Notes under the pieces: generated by a model
What the model was told of the DNA's origin: nothing
Database searches by the model: none
What the model saw: only the letters and a program-made list of their open reading frames with translations
Translations under genes and position numbers: made by a program
Assembly: GCF_003363715.1 (NCBI RefSeq)
Contig: NZ_QREV01000008.1
Span: 71,770-135,769, forward strand
From: Parabacteroides acidifaciens
Lineage (GTDB): Bacteria > Bacteroidota > Bacteroidia > Bacteroidales > Tannerellaceae
Reading direction: 5' to 3'
Length of the DNA stretch: 64,000 bases
In this document: positions 19,465 through 26,028 of the stretch, piece by piece
Layout of the letters: each line of letters opens with the position of its first letter
How positions within the stretch are numbered: the stretch's first letter is position 1

Positions 19465-19815
19465 TTATTTATGAAAGAAATTATGGATACGAGCCTTGTA
19501 GAAGGCTATATCTTCCTTTTTGAAGTCCTTGATATGGTTGGAAAGGAATGTCAGCACGTCCTCCTCGCTGTAATAGGTCTTCTTGCCCAGCGTCTTGTAG
19601 GGCAATGCGCCTACGCTGCGGTAGCGTTGGAGGGTGCGTTTGCTTATCTGGAGCAACATGCACAAATCCTGATTGTCGAAAAGGCGGATGCTTTCCGTGA
19701 TAGTGGGCTGTTTCCCCTCAGCCTTCATCGCCAGCAGCAGTTCGTCCTGACGGTCGAGCCGTTCCATCAGCTTCTGCATCCAGCCCTCGAAGTTGTTTCG
19801 TGTGAGCAGTTCCAT
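19465..19815 (-). CDS. xis2d: Xis2d, excisionase (MerR-like winged HTH)
   Basis: 116 aa. The N-terminal half is helical (LMERLDRQDELLLAMK). The C-terminal half is a DNA-binding domain, LDNQDLCMLLQ-type, with ISKRTLQRYRSVGALPYKTLGKKTYYSEEDV, the HTH_17/excisionase pattern in which a wing follows the recognition helix. Known: Xis2c and Xis2d are small basic proteins that bind near one attachment end and are required with IntDOT for CTnDOT excision; with Exc they also raise transfer-gene expression. It starts 3 bases after xis2c, as a tight operon. Confidence 0.87.
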   Translation of the reverse strand: MELLTRNNFEGWMQKLMERLDRQDELLLAMKAEGKQPTITESIRLFDNQDLCMLLQISKRTLQRYRSVGALPYKTLGKKTYYSEEDVLTFLSNHIKDFKKEDIAFYKARIHNFFHK

Positions 19816-19818
19816 GAC

Positions 19819-20181
19819 CTATGTCCTCCTTCCTTTTGGTTTGCCGCCCGTGCGCAGCGTGTGGTTGTGGAACAGGGTGTCTATTGTCCCTTCCTCGTTC
19901 CTTACTGTGTTGTCCTCCAATAGCCGCAGTATCTCGGAAAGGCGGTAGCGGCAGCTTCCGCGTACCACCACATACTCGATACGGTGGTCGGTGCGCATAC
20001 GCTGCATGGTGCGCTTGCTCACGTTGAGCATCTTCGCCGCCTGTGCCGTGTCAAGCAGCTTGTCTTCGGTTTCCCGCTTCCGTTTCTTCTCGTCCCTTGC
20101 CTCGCGGATGTACCCTGCGATGTTCGCAATCTGCGCCATCATCTCCTTGTAGGCGGAACTTTCCATTGTTATCACTTTCAT
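19819..20181 (-). CDS. xis2c: Xis2c, excisionase (winged HTH)
   Basis: 120 aa from ATG 20181 (MKVITMESSAYKEMMAQ). The longer open frame to 20244 crosses the probable promoter and is rejected. The HTH_17 domain reads LDTAQAAKMLNVSKRTMQRM and then a wing (YVVVRGSCRYRLSEI). A Lys/Arg-rich stretch precedes it (EARDEKKRKRE). First gene of the excision operon. A 15-bp perfect palindrome 69 bases upstream is the likely RteC target. Known role: directs IntDOT toward excision and, with Xis2d, helps activate transfer genes. Confidence 0.87.
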   Translation of the reverse strand: MKVITMESSAYKEMMAQIANIAGYIREARDEKKRKRETEDKLLDTAQAAKMLNVSKRTMQRMRTDHRIEYVVVRGSCRYRLSEILRLLEDNTVRNEEGTIDTLFHNHTLRTGGKPKGRRT

Positions 20182-20249
20182 GTTCAGTCCTTTCTTTTTG
20201 TTTCTGCGACAAAATTCGGCAATAAACAAAAGGGGCTTTAACAACTCAC

Positions 20250-20264
20250 TACGTGACTCACGTA
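20250..20264. promoter_or_regulatory. Perfect 15-bp palindrome upstream of xis2c, candidate RteC operator
   Basis: TACGTGACTCACGTA, two 7-bp inverted half-sites around a C, lies 69-83 bp before the xis2c ATG and about 120 bp before the divergent HTH gene. Known: RteC binds inverted half-sites upstream of the CTnDOT xis2c promoter. The link to this exact sequence is inference. A palindrome placed between divergent genes could control both. Confidence 0.6.
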
Positions 20265-20382
20265 AGATTTTTGCGGAAGATGGCTCCGTAACCCGGTCAA
20301 ACGGCGCAACAGGCAGCCTTTCAGCGGAAAACGATACGTCTTGTATGCCGTTTCGTTACCTTTGCGGCAAACTCTAAATGAC

Positions 20383-20682
20383 ATGAATATGGAAATAGTA
20401 TCTATCGAGAAAAAGACTTTCGAGATGATGGTGGCGGCATTCGGCGCACTCTCGGAGAAGGTCGCCGCCCTGAGGCGCAAAAGCGACACGGGGCGCATGG
20501 AAAGATGGCTCACGGGCGAGGAGGTCTGCGGGCAGTTGAGAATAAGCCCGCGCACGTTGCAGACGCTGCGTGACAGGCGGCTTATCGGCTACTCGCAGAT
20601 AAACCGCAGGTTCTATTACAAGCCAGAGGAGGTGAAGCGGCTGATACCGCTTGTCGGCACGCTCTATCCGCACGGCAGATGA
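20383..20682 (+). CDS. Small HTH_17 DNA-binding protein, divergent from xis2c
   Basis: 99 aa from ATG 20383 (MNMEIVSIEKKTFEMM); a second ATG six bases on is possible. The N-terminal helix resembles those of Xis2c and Xis2d. The C-terminal HTH reads LTGEEVCGQLRISPRTLQTL, with a wing YSQINRRFYYKPEEV. A TACCTTTG -7 box lies at 20357-20364. It is followed 31 bases later by a second HTH gene of the same type. Both belong to the same excisionase-like fold as Xis2c/Xis2d but sit on the opposite strand between integrase and xis genes. Their role in the element is not established. Confidence 0.8.
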   Translation: MNMEIVSIEKKTFEMMVAAFGALSEKVAALRRKSDTGRMERWLTGEEVCGQLRISPRTLQTLRDRRLIGYSQINRRFYYKPEEVKRLIPLVGTLYPHGR

Positions 20683-20713
20683 TTTGATTTATTCACCCAC
20701 TGAATCCGAAGTT

Positions 20714-21019
20714 ATGATGAACGAGAACAACGATGTTTTTACGATGGAAGACGAGCCGATAGCCTCTGTGGTGCAGGATATGCGCAAAGGCTCGAAATGG
20801 CTGTCCGCATTTCTGGAAAGCTACCGTCCTCCGCTGGACGGGGAACGTTACCTGACGGACGGCGAGGTGTCGGAACTGCTCCGTGTGAGCCGGCGCACCT
20901 TGCAGGAATACCGCAACAACCGCGTGTTGCCCTTCATACTTTTGGGAGGGAAGGTGCTTTACCCGGAAACGGGGCTGCGCGGGGTACTGGAAGCGAACTA
21001 CCGCAAGCCGCTGGAGTGA
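20714..21019 (+). CDS. Second small HTH_17 protein of the divergent pair
   Basis: 101 aa from ATG 20714 (MMNENNDVFTMEDE), the first ATG after the preceding gene's stop. An acidic N-terminus is followed by YLTDGEVSELLRVSRRTLQEY and a wing with VLPFILLGGKVLYPETGL, the excisionase-like HTH. No signal or membrane segment. It ends just before a strong bidirectional terminator. Together with the gene before it, it could be an accessory recombination-directionality or regulatory protein; this is inference from fold and place. Confidence 0.8.
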   Translation: MMNENNDVFTMEDEPIASVVQDMRKGSKWLSAFLESYRPPLDGERYLTDGEVSELLRVSRRTLQEYRNNRVLPFILLGGKVLYPETGLRGVLEANYRKPLE

Positions 21020-21034
21020 GGCGGTTTCATGAAA

Positions 21035-21080
21035 AAGTAAACGGGTGACACCTTTTGTGGTGCTACCCGTTTACTTGTCT
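21035..21080. terminator. Bidirectional terminator between convergent genes
   Basis: A perfect 12-bp stem AAGTAAACGGGT / ACCCGTTTACTT (arms 21035-21046 and 21065-21076) with an 18-base loop. It sits between the plus-strand HTH pair and the minus-strand RhuM-like gene, so it can stop transcription from both sides. Confidence 0.8.
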
Positions 21081-21096
21081 TATGGGGTATGTGCAA

Positions 21097-21459
21097 TCAG
21101 CAATACCCGGCTTTTCCGTTCTGTATGAACATCACGTATGTCTGCCGTTTCTCTTGTGAGAGTGCCTTTCCCACCAGCCATGTGCGGAACAGGTGGGTGT
21201 TGTAGGTATTCACCCTGAAAGCGACCGGGATGATGATTTCAAGGGCGTACACGTCCGCGTGCAGCCCGTTTTCAAGCTGCATGTAGCGGCACACCTCGTA
21301 GTCGTTCAGCACGTCCGACTTGCGGACGGCTCTGATGGCGGCGTTCACTGCCGGGACGGTCGTATGGAACAATCCGGCTATTTCGGTGGCGGTCATCCAC
21401 ACGTCGTTACCGGTTACGCTGACTGCCTTGTCCTCGATGATGATTGTGTCACGTTTCAT
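21097..21459 (-). CDS. Short RhuM-like protein downstream of the integrase
   Basis: 120 aa from ATG 21459 (MKRDTIIIEDKAVSV), 11 bases after the integrase stop. The open frame extends into the integrase gene, but that part is a shadow. The pattern VWMTATEIAGLFHTT..AVNAAIRAV, then HADVYALEIIIPVAFRVNTYNTHLFRTWLVGKAL, matches the N-terminal DNA-binding part of RhuM/virulence proteins (compare VWLTQAQMGDLF and YNLDVIISVGYRVKSKRGTQFRIWANK in the gene at 27043-28095). The C-terminal part is missing relative to full-length RhuM. It probably corresponds to the small ORF co-transcribed with intDOT. Function unknown. Confidence 0.75.
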   Translation of the reverse strand: MKRDTIIIEDKAVSVTGNDVWMTATEIAGLFHTTVPAVNAAIRAVRKSDVLNDYEVCRYMQLENGLHADVYALEIIIPVAFRVNTYNTHLFRTWLVGKALSQEKRQTYVMFIQNGKAGYC

Positions 21460-21470
21460 GGCTTTTCTTT

Positions 21471-22706
21471 TTAGATGGTGCAACCTGCAAATTCCTCGAC
21501 GCCGTTCAATCTTGCGGCAAGGTTCTCCATGTCCTGATTGAGCTTCTCTTTGGTTATCTTTGCGTAAATCTGCGTCGTCTTTATGCTCTTGTGTCCGAGC
21601 ATGGAGCTGACCGTTTCGATGGGAACACCGTTGGAGAGGAATATCGTCGTGGCTGCCGTGTGGCGGCTCTGATGCCACGTGATATGCTTGGTGATGCCGC
21701 AACGCTTGGCGACGGCACGGATACCGGCAAGGCACGTGTTATAATGCGGAACGGGAAATATCCTGCCGTCCCCGCACAGTCCCCGGTATTTGCCGATTAT
21801 GCGGTTGGCGATGTCGAGCAGGCGGATGTTGGACACCACGCCCGTTTTCTGGCGGTTGATGTTTATCCACTCGTGTTCGTCGAAGTAGGTGCGGATATTC
21901 TCTTCCGTAAGGTTGCGCATATCCGCGAACGACAGCCCCGTGAAGGCGCAGAACAGGTAGAGGTCGCGGTACAATTCCTGTTTGGCGTTTTTCAGTTTCC
22001 CCTCCATCAGCAGGCGGATCTCATCTTTGGTCAGGAAACTGCGTGTTGTTTCCTCCTTCTTGATTTCATACTCGCGGAACGGGTCGCGCGTCAGCCACTC
22101 GTTGTTGATGGCGATGAATACCATCGTCCGTAACGGGCAGACGTACAGCCACACGGTATTGGTGCAGCAGTGCTTGTCCGTGCGCAGGAACATCTCGAAG
22201 TCGGAGATGAAAGCCGGGGTAAGCTCTTTTAGGGCGATGTCCTTCACATGGTAGCGGATGTCGAGGAACTCTTGCATGTGCTTGTAAACGGTGCGGTACT
22301 TCAGCAGCGTGCCTTTGGCTTTCATGCCTGCCTCCACCTGCTTCTCGTAGTCCTCGTTGTGCTGGCGGAACACCTGCATCAGCGTGTGGTAGCGGTGTTC
22401 CAGTCCGAGAAAGGCGTTCTTCACCTTCTCCGCCGTGACGAAGTTGTCACGCTCCATGATTTCCTGATAATGCCTGTTGATGCGTACCCGCATCTTGTCA
22501 AGCATACGGTTCGTTTCGAGTGCCGCCGTGCTTCTGCCCGTGACACGTCCACCTTTGGTGTCCCACAGTTTCGGATCGACAGTCAGTTTGCAGCTGAACT
22601 GTGTCTGGCTGCCGTCCACCGTGATGCGTCCCATGACGGGAACTGTCCCGTCCTTTTTCACTACCTGACGCTTGAGGTAGTAGATTACTGAAAATGTACT
22701 CTTCAT
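21471..22706 (-). CDS. intDOT: IntDOT-type tyrosine recombinase (integrase)
   Basis: 411 aa from ATG 22706 (MKSTFSVIYYLKRQ), exactly the IntDOT length. The arm-binding N-terminus and a core-binding domain (about 100-210) precede the catalytic domain. There the usual first Arg is replaced by Ser259 (FTGLSFADM), with His345-x-x-Arg348 (HQSRH), His372 (GHKS) and the nucleophile Tyr381 (TTQIYAK). The Ser for Arg change is the known hallmark of IntDOT, which tolerates mismatches in the crossover region. It catalyses integration and, with Xis2c/Xis2d/Exc, excision. It lies about 320 bp inside the att site. Intact. Confidence 0.95.
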   Translation of the reverse strand: MKSTFSVIYYLKRQVVKKDGTVPVMGRITVDGSQTQFSCKLTVDPKLWDTKGGRVTGRSTAALETNRMLDKMRVRINRHYQEIMERDNFVTAEKVKNAFLGLEHRYHTLMQVFRQHNEDYEKQVEAGMKAKGTLLKYRTVYKHMQEFLDIRYHVKDIALKELTPAFISDFEMFLRTDKHCCTNTVWLYVCPLRTMVFIAINNEWLTRDPFREYEIKKEETTRSFLTKDEIRLLMEGKLKNAKQELYRDLYLFCAFTGLSFADMRNLTEENIRTYFDEHEWININRQKTGVVSNIRLLDIANRIIGKYRGLCGDGRIFPVPHYNTCLAGIRAVAKRCGITKHITWHQSRHTAATTIFLSNGVPIETVSSMLGHKSIKTTQIYAKITKEKLNQDMENLAARLNGVEEFAGCTI

Positions 22707-23025
22707 TGTCCTTAATTTTTGGGTTTCAAAATTAGTTGGTGAAGAGTCCGGTGTTGGTACGCAAAACGGGGAGGAACGGCGCAATCTTTTTCCGTAACCT
22801 GATTTTTCGCATGAGTTATGGATAACTCACTATTCCTTAGAGCCTTGTTTCGCTATTCGTACCCGTTTGTCGCATTTTCGGGCATGGTTACGAACAAGTA
22901 ACGTAGCGGCGTCAGGATTTGGCTTCGGCAGGGATTGTAATGGCTTCACGGATTATCGCCACTTCAACCAAAACCCTTGTAACTCAATTCTATCACTATA
23001 TCTTTCCGCATTTCACTTTTTTGTA
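22707..23025. promoter_or_regulatory. Transposon end region (integrase promoter and arm-site region)
   Basis: About 320 bp between the integrase start and the att core, with no open frame. In CTnDOT the corresponding end holds the intDOT promoter and the arm-type sites bound by the IntDOT N-terminus. Short repeats around GTAAC (near 22795 and 22889-22903) are visible, but no arm site can be defined by eye. Confidence 0.5.
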
Positions 23026-23035
23026 GTAACTTTGC
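23026..23035. other. att core (GTAACTTTGC) at the transposon-chromosome junction
   Basis: GTAACTTTGC fits the GTAnnTTTGC core shared by CTnDOT target sites and element ends. It lies at the expected side of the integrase, and everything to the right changes in base composition and gene type. It also contains TAACTTTG, a -7 promoter box, 23 bases before the recombinase start at 23058. The exact crossover cannot be fixed without the other end or an empty site. Confidence 0.7.
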
Positions 23036-23057
23036 ATCATAAAAAATAATGTTTTTT

Positions 23058-23690
23058 ATGAAAACAGCGGTAATATATGCACGGGTATCAAGTGTAACAG
23101 ACAGGCAGAGTACAGAGCGTCAAGTAAATGACTTAAAAAAGTATGCGGAATTTGCAGAACTTCAAATAACAAATATCTTTGAAGAGAAAGTTAGTGGGGC
23201 TAAACGAAATGAAGAACGTCCTGTCTTAACCGAATGTTTAGATTTCTGTATTGCTAACAAAGTTGATATACTTTTAACTAGTGAACTATCACGTTTAGGG
23301 CGCAATTCATTTGAAGTACTTGAGACTGTTAAAAGACTGATTGATGCCAAGGTGAATCTATACATACAAAAAGAACAATTTTTATTATTGGATAATGAAG
23401 GGAAACCATCAACCTTTGCTCCAGTAATGATTGCTACACTTTCAACCTGTGCAGAACTTGAAAGAGAAAATATAAAATTTCGTCTCAACTCTGGAAGAGC
23501 ACAATATATAGAGCATGGCGGCAAACTCGGAAGAAAAGCAGGTTCCTTCAAGACAATGGAACAGAAAAAAGAAGAGTATAAAAAAGTGATAAGTAACTTG
23601 AGAGCTGGAAAATCAATACGGGATGTTGCAAAACTAAATGATGTTAGCGTTAGTACAGTTCAAAGACTAAAAAAAGAATTTAACTTATAA
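23058..23690 (+). CDS. Small serine recombinase (resolvase/invertase)
   Basis: 210 aa from ATG 23058 (MKTAVIYARVSSVTDRQS); an in-frame ATG at 23049 would leave almost no leader after the -7 box. The catalytic Ser is in YARVSS. Supporting residues include TERQVNDL, LTSELSRLGRNSFEVLE and the long E-helix (ATLSTCAELERENIKFRL). The C-terminus is an HTH_7-type domain (RAGKSIRDVAKLNDVSVSTV). It is the size of the Bacteroides DNA invertases and plasmid resolvases, not of large integrases. It abuts the transposon att site. Its target could be inverted promoters elsewhere, or a resolution site for the neighbouring replicon-like genes. A strong terminator follows. Confidence 0.9.
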   Translation: MKTAVIYARVSSVTDRQSTERQVNDLKKYAEFAELQITNIFEEKVSGAKRNEERPVLTECLDFCIANKVDILLTSELSRLGRNSFEVLETVKRLIDAKVNLYIQKEQFLLLDNEGKPSTFAPVMIATLSTCAELERENIKFRLNSGRAQYIEHGGKLGRKAGSFKTMEQKKEEYKKVISNLRAGKSIRDVAKLNDVSVSTVQRLKKEFNL

Positions 23691-23711
23691 GCCTCATTTT
23701 GAGGCTTTTTC
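23689..23711 (+). terminator. Terminator after the serine recombinase
   Basis: Stem AAGCCTCA / TGAGGCTT with a 3-base loop, followed by TTTTC. It overlaps the stop codon. The 23712-23968 gap beyond is AT-rich, with a short imperfect inverted repeat (GGCAT..ATGCT, 23857-23875) and a run of TA repeats just before the next gene, but no gene. Confidence 0.8.
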
Positions 23712-23968
23712 TTTATCTATTAGCCACGTTTGATTCCTTTTTCGCAATTAAGCCTCAACCTTACATACAAAATATTACAGATCAACCTATTACATAGAAC
23801 CTCGCACTCCTATATTTAAGAAAAAATGACGTATAGTAAGCGTAAGACACGGCTTGGCATGCAAAATTTATGCTGCAAAACATATAAAATTACATTAAAC
23901 TATTCTTTCTTTTCTATCTTCTGCGACTATTTATATATATAATAAAAGATTAAAATATATAAATTACA

Positions 23969-24163
23969 ATGAGAACTGTTAGAAATTTAAGCCCAATGAC
24001 AAAGGGTAAAATCAGCAATGCCATGAAAAGCAAAACGAAAAGCGAAGAAACACGTCAAAAAATCAGCACAGCCATGAAGAAATATTGGTCAACTATTCCA
24101 ACAGCAAATCCAGAAATTAAACAAAAGAATAATAAGCCTTCAACAGAAATTCCAACACTATGA
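23969..24163 (+). CDS. Small basic NUMOD3-like peptide, coupled to the Rep-like gene
   Basis: 64 aa, about one quarter Lys/Arg. Two repeats, LSPMTKGKISNAMKSKTKSE and EETRQKISTAMKKYW, resemble the NUMOD3 DNA-binding helix repeats (x-E-T-R-x-K-I-S-x-A-M-K-x-x-W) found next to homing-nuclease domains; here there is no nuclease. Its stop overlaps the ATG of the next gene (ATGA), which argues that it is real and co-translated. It could bind the replication origin or single-stranded DNA. That role is inference. Confidence 0.65.
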   Translation: MRTVRNLSPMTKGKISNAMKSKTKSEETRQKISTAMKKYWSTIPTANPEIKQKNNKPSTEIPTL

Positions 24164-25035
24164 GACCATTTTACAACATAGGTATAGATAAATTGACATT
24201 ATGCTATACCATTGAGGAAAACTCAATACTGCATGACATTAACAATGAAGATCAAGAGATTGATATGGGGGATTTTAAGCTTAAAAGGATAGAGAGCGGA
24301 CACTTTAAAAATTCCTTTTTAATACTGTCGCTATGGGATGCTCCCGATGGGAATGGTTTAACATGGCAAGTTTATGGTACTCTAAAATTTAACCGTTTTA
24401 CCGACAAAGACGAAAAATGCAAATTAGCGTGGTTATATTTTGACAATCACACGTTGTACAAACAGGTTTATCCAAATGTTAGCTCGATAATATATGGGGA
24501 ATACATATCCGTCCTCCTTGGCTTAGAGCTCCATAATATTACGGAGATAGAGATTTATATAGATACAAGTAGTAATGCCCCAAGGACCATCAAAAAAATG
24601 ATACGCAACAATAGCATAGAAACCATTTTTAATGGTAATGTGTTGGAACGCAAAGAGAAACAACCAAAATTAGGATATTACCACACGGGAAACCTTAATA
24701 GATATACAGATCTAACCATATACATAAAACAGCAAGACAAAGAAGGTTTTATGATGAAAGCGTACGATAAATTAACAGAAATTCAAGAAGATAGCCACAA
24801 AAACTACATTTTAACATGGCATAGAAGAAATACTAATCAACCTTTGTTTCGTGTTGAATTAAGTTTGAAGCATCGTCATTTAAAAGACTACATCAATTCA
24901 AATAGCATAGAACTATCTCACAACCTATTCACGGTTAAAGAGTTCTTGTTTAATTGTTTTTTGCATTTCGCCGATCGCTTAATTCGATTTCGAGAGCAAA
25001 ACGGGAAAGTACATTCTGCTCTTGAATTTATTTAA
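24160..25035 (+). CDS. Rep_trans-like replication initiator
   Basis: 291 aa. Early it reads NIGIDKLTLCYTIEEN. Midway, LELHNITEIEIYIDTS follows the 'RID..ID' strand pattern of Rep_trans/phage replication initiation factors. Next comes GFMMKAYDKLTE, with the conserved YDK that holds the candidate nicking Tyr, and LFRVELSLKHRHLKDY matches the 'R-E-hydrophobic-K' strand near the C-terminus. Such proteins nick DNA for rolling-circle replication in small plasmids, filamentous phages and some integrative elements. No phage coat genes are seen nearby. Low GC content and the coupled small gene support a foreign origin. The family call is by pattern only. Confidence 0.6.
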   Translation: MRPFYNIGIDKLTLCYTIEENSILHDINNEDQEIDMGDFKLKRIESGHFKNSFLILSLWDAPDGNGLTWQVYGTLKFNRFTDKDEKCKLAWLYFDNHTLYKQVYPNVSSIIYGEYISVLLGLELHNITEIEIYIDTSSNAPRTIKKMIRNNSIETIFNGNVLERKEKQPKLGYYHTGNLNRYTDLTIYIKQQDKEGFMMKAYDKLTEIQEDSHKNYILTWHRRNTNQPLFRVELSLKHRHLKDYINSNSIELSHNLFTVKEFLFNCFLHFADRLIRFREQNGKVHSALEFI

Positions 25036-25047
25036 ACTCACTTCTGA

Positions 25048-25086
25048 GAACCCCTATAACAAAGGGGGTTCCCAGAGGCTTTTTTA
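25048..25086 (+). terminator. Terminator after the Rep-like gene
   Basis: Stem GAACCCC / GGGGTTC (25048-25054 and 25065-25071) followed, after a short spacer, by TTTTTT. It closes the plus-strand peptide-Rep unit. Confidence 0.75.
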
Positions 25087-25510
25087 TTAGATAACACATT
25101 GTTTCACAAGTAGAAAGCACGAATAAAAAGCTACTCTATTTTTTAACCTTTCTCAATACTATAAAATAACAATGTCGTTTTCTTGCATGAATAGTTGATT
25201 TATAAGTATTTACAAGCATATTTTTTGAAAGGCAAATAAAAATGTCCTCAACATTGACCCCCAGTCGTATTGCCTCATCCATGATGTACTTATGTACCCA
25301 AATTTGCTTTCCAGCATAATTGCTATCCCGTATCTTTACTATACATATCGCTTTATGTTTAGTATTTTATCTTCTCAACGATAGAGGCTTTACGAGCCTT
25401 AGAAGCGCTTACATTGAGCTTTTTTAGATGTGCCTTAATAGAAGAAACAGAACATTCATTTTTTTTGCGTTTTCTTCCAAGGCTAAACCTTTGTAATACC
25501 TTATAGCCAT
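25087..25510 (-). pseudogene. Frameshifted helix-turn-helix gene
   Basis: An ATG at 25510 opens MAIRYYKGLALEENAKKMN and stops soon after. A frame shift in an eight-A run (about 25462-25469) restores SVSSIKAHLKKLNVSASK, so the joined product is a typical HTH ('x-L-A-E-x-A-K-x-x-x-V-S-V-S-S-I-K-x-H-L-K-K'). After a stop at 25359-25361 a third frame carries YAGKQIWVHKYIMDEAIRL and stays open to 25087. Two frameshifts thus split a protein of about 135 aa. It runs toward the Rep-like gene. A broken regulator of the replicon-like unit is plausible. Confidence 0.5.
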
Positions 25511-25521
25511 ATTATGCAGGG

Positions 25522-25560
25522 TGCGTAAATTACGCAGGGTTAATCAGTGCCGATTAACCC
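25522..25560. repeat. Two adjacent perfect palindromes
   Basis: TGCGTAAATTACGCA (7-bp arms, 25522-25536) is followed at once by GGGTTAATC-AGTGCC-GATTAACCC (9-bp arms, 25537-25560). There is no T-run on either side, so they do not look like a terminator. They lie between the broken HTH gene and the lipoprotein gene. A recombination or replication origin site is possible. Confidence 0.7.
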
Positions 25561-25579
25561 CACTATATATACAAAAAAT

Positions 25580-26017
25580 TTAATTAACTCTTTTGTATGT
25601 TTCTTTTAGCACACATGGGACAAGTTCCCAATTCCCATTTAAATATTCAGCTTCTTGACTAATTATCAATGTGTTATCTTTCAATTCAATCGTAGCTTTT
25701 AGCGGAATAGGCAATATATCGGACGTTATTGTTAAGGCAATCCCAGATAACTTCCACTTACCGCCACCTATATCACTAACTCCACACGGGCGATGATCCG
25801 AATATGTTCCATTTGATTCAAATTCCACATACCCTTCAAACTCGCATTTCTCATAATCTTCTGCCATTTCTTTTGGCGAAACGCTTGTTAATTGCCATTT
25901 TCCTACGATTGAAGAATCCCCTGTATTATTCCCTTCATCATCATCACCACAGCTAAGTAGTGAAAAGGAACTAATAAAACATGCAAGAATGAAATAAAGG
26001 TTAAGATACTTTTTCAT
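25580..26017 (-). CDS. Lipocalin-like lipoprotein
   Basis: 145 aa. A lipoprotein signal peptide ends at LLSC (Cys about 23) and is followed by Gly-Asp-Asp-Asp-Glu, a surface-export-like acidic patch common in Bacteroidetes lipoproteins. The mature part begins VGKWQLTSVSP, the first strand of the lipocalin-like family, and has regular beta strands to the end. Probably anchored in the outer membrane; ligand unknown. It lies 11 bases after the beta-barrel gene and is probably in its operon. Confidence 0.75.
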   Translation of the reverse strand: MKKYLNLYFILACFISSFSLLSCGDDDEGNNTGDSSIVGKWQLTSVSPKEMAEDYEKCEFEGYVEFESNGTYSDHRPCGVSDIGGGKWKLSGIALTITSDILPIPLKATIELKDNTLIISQEAEYLNGNWELVPCVLKETYKRVN

Positions 26018-26028
26018 ATTATTATAAT

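Larger units (their letters stand above)
1..23035 (-). mobile_element. CTnDOT/CTnERL-family conjugative transposon, partial (integration/regulation half)
   Basis: Seen: a continuous set of genes in the order known from CTnDOT, namely integrase, xis2c, xis2d, a DUF3945-type gene, exc, tetQ, rteA, rteB and rteC, all on the minus strand. The integrase is 411 aa with Ser259 and Tyr381, as in IntDOT. A sequence matching the CTnDOT att core lies at 23026-23035. Known: this family carries tetracycline-inducible excision and transfer. The mob and tra genes should lie beyond base 1. ermF and tetX are absent from the part seen, so it is more like CTnERL. The right boundary is inferred from the att-like motif; the left boundary is outside the window, and the two ATPase genes at 1-1240 may be cargo. 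Confidence 0.9.

Noticed and set aside
21460..21735. N-terminal extension of the short RhuM-like protein
   Set aside because: It overlaps the integrase coding sequence in another frame and is His/Arg-rich; the ATG at 21459 starts the recognisable protein.
23691..23968. Possible invertible segment beside the serine recombinase
   Set aside because: I looked for paired inverted repeats of invertase-site length and found only a short imperfect one; no invertible promoter can be supported.
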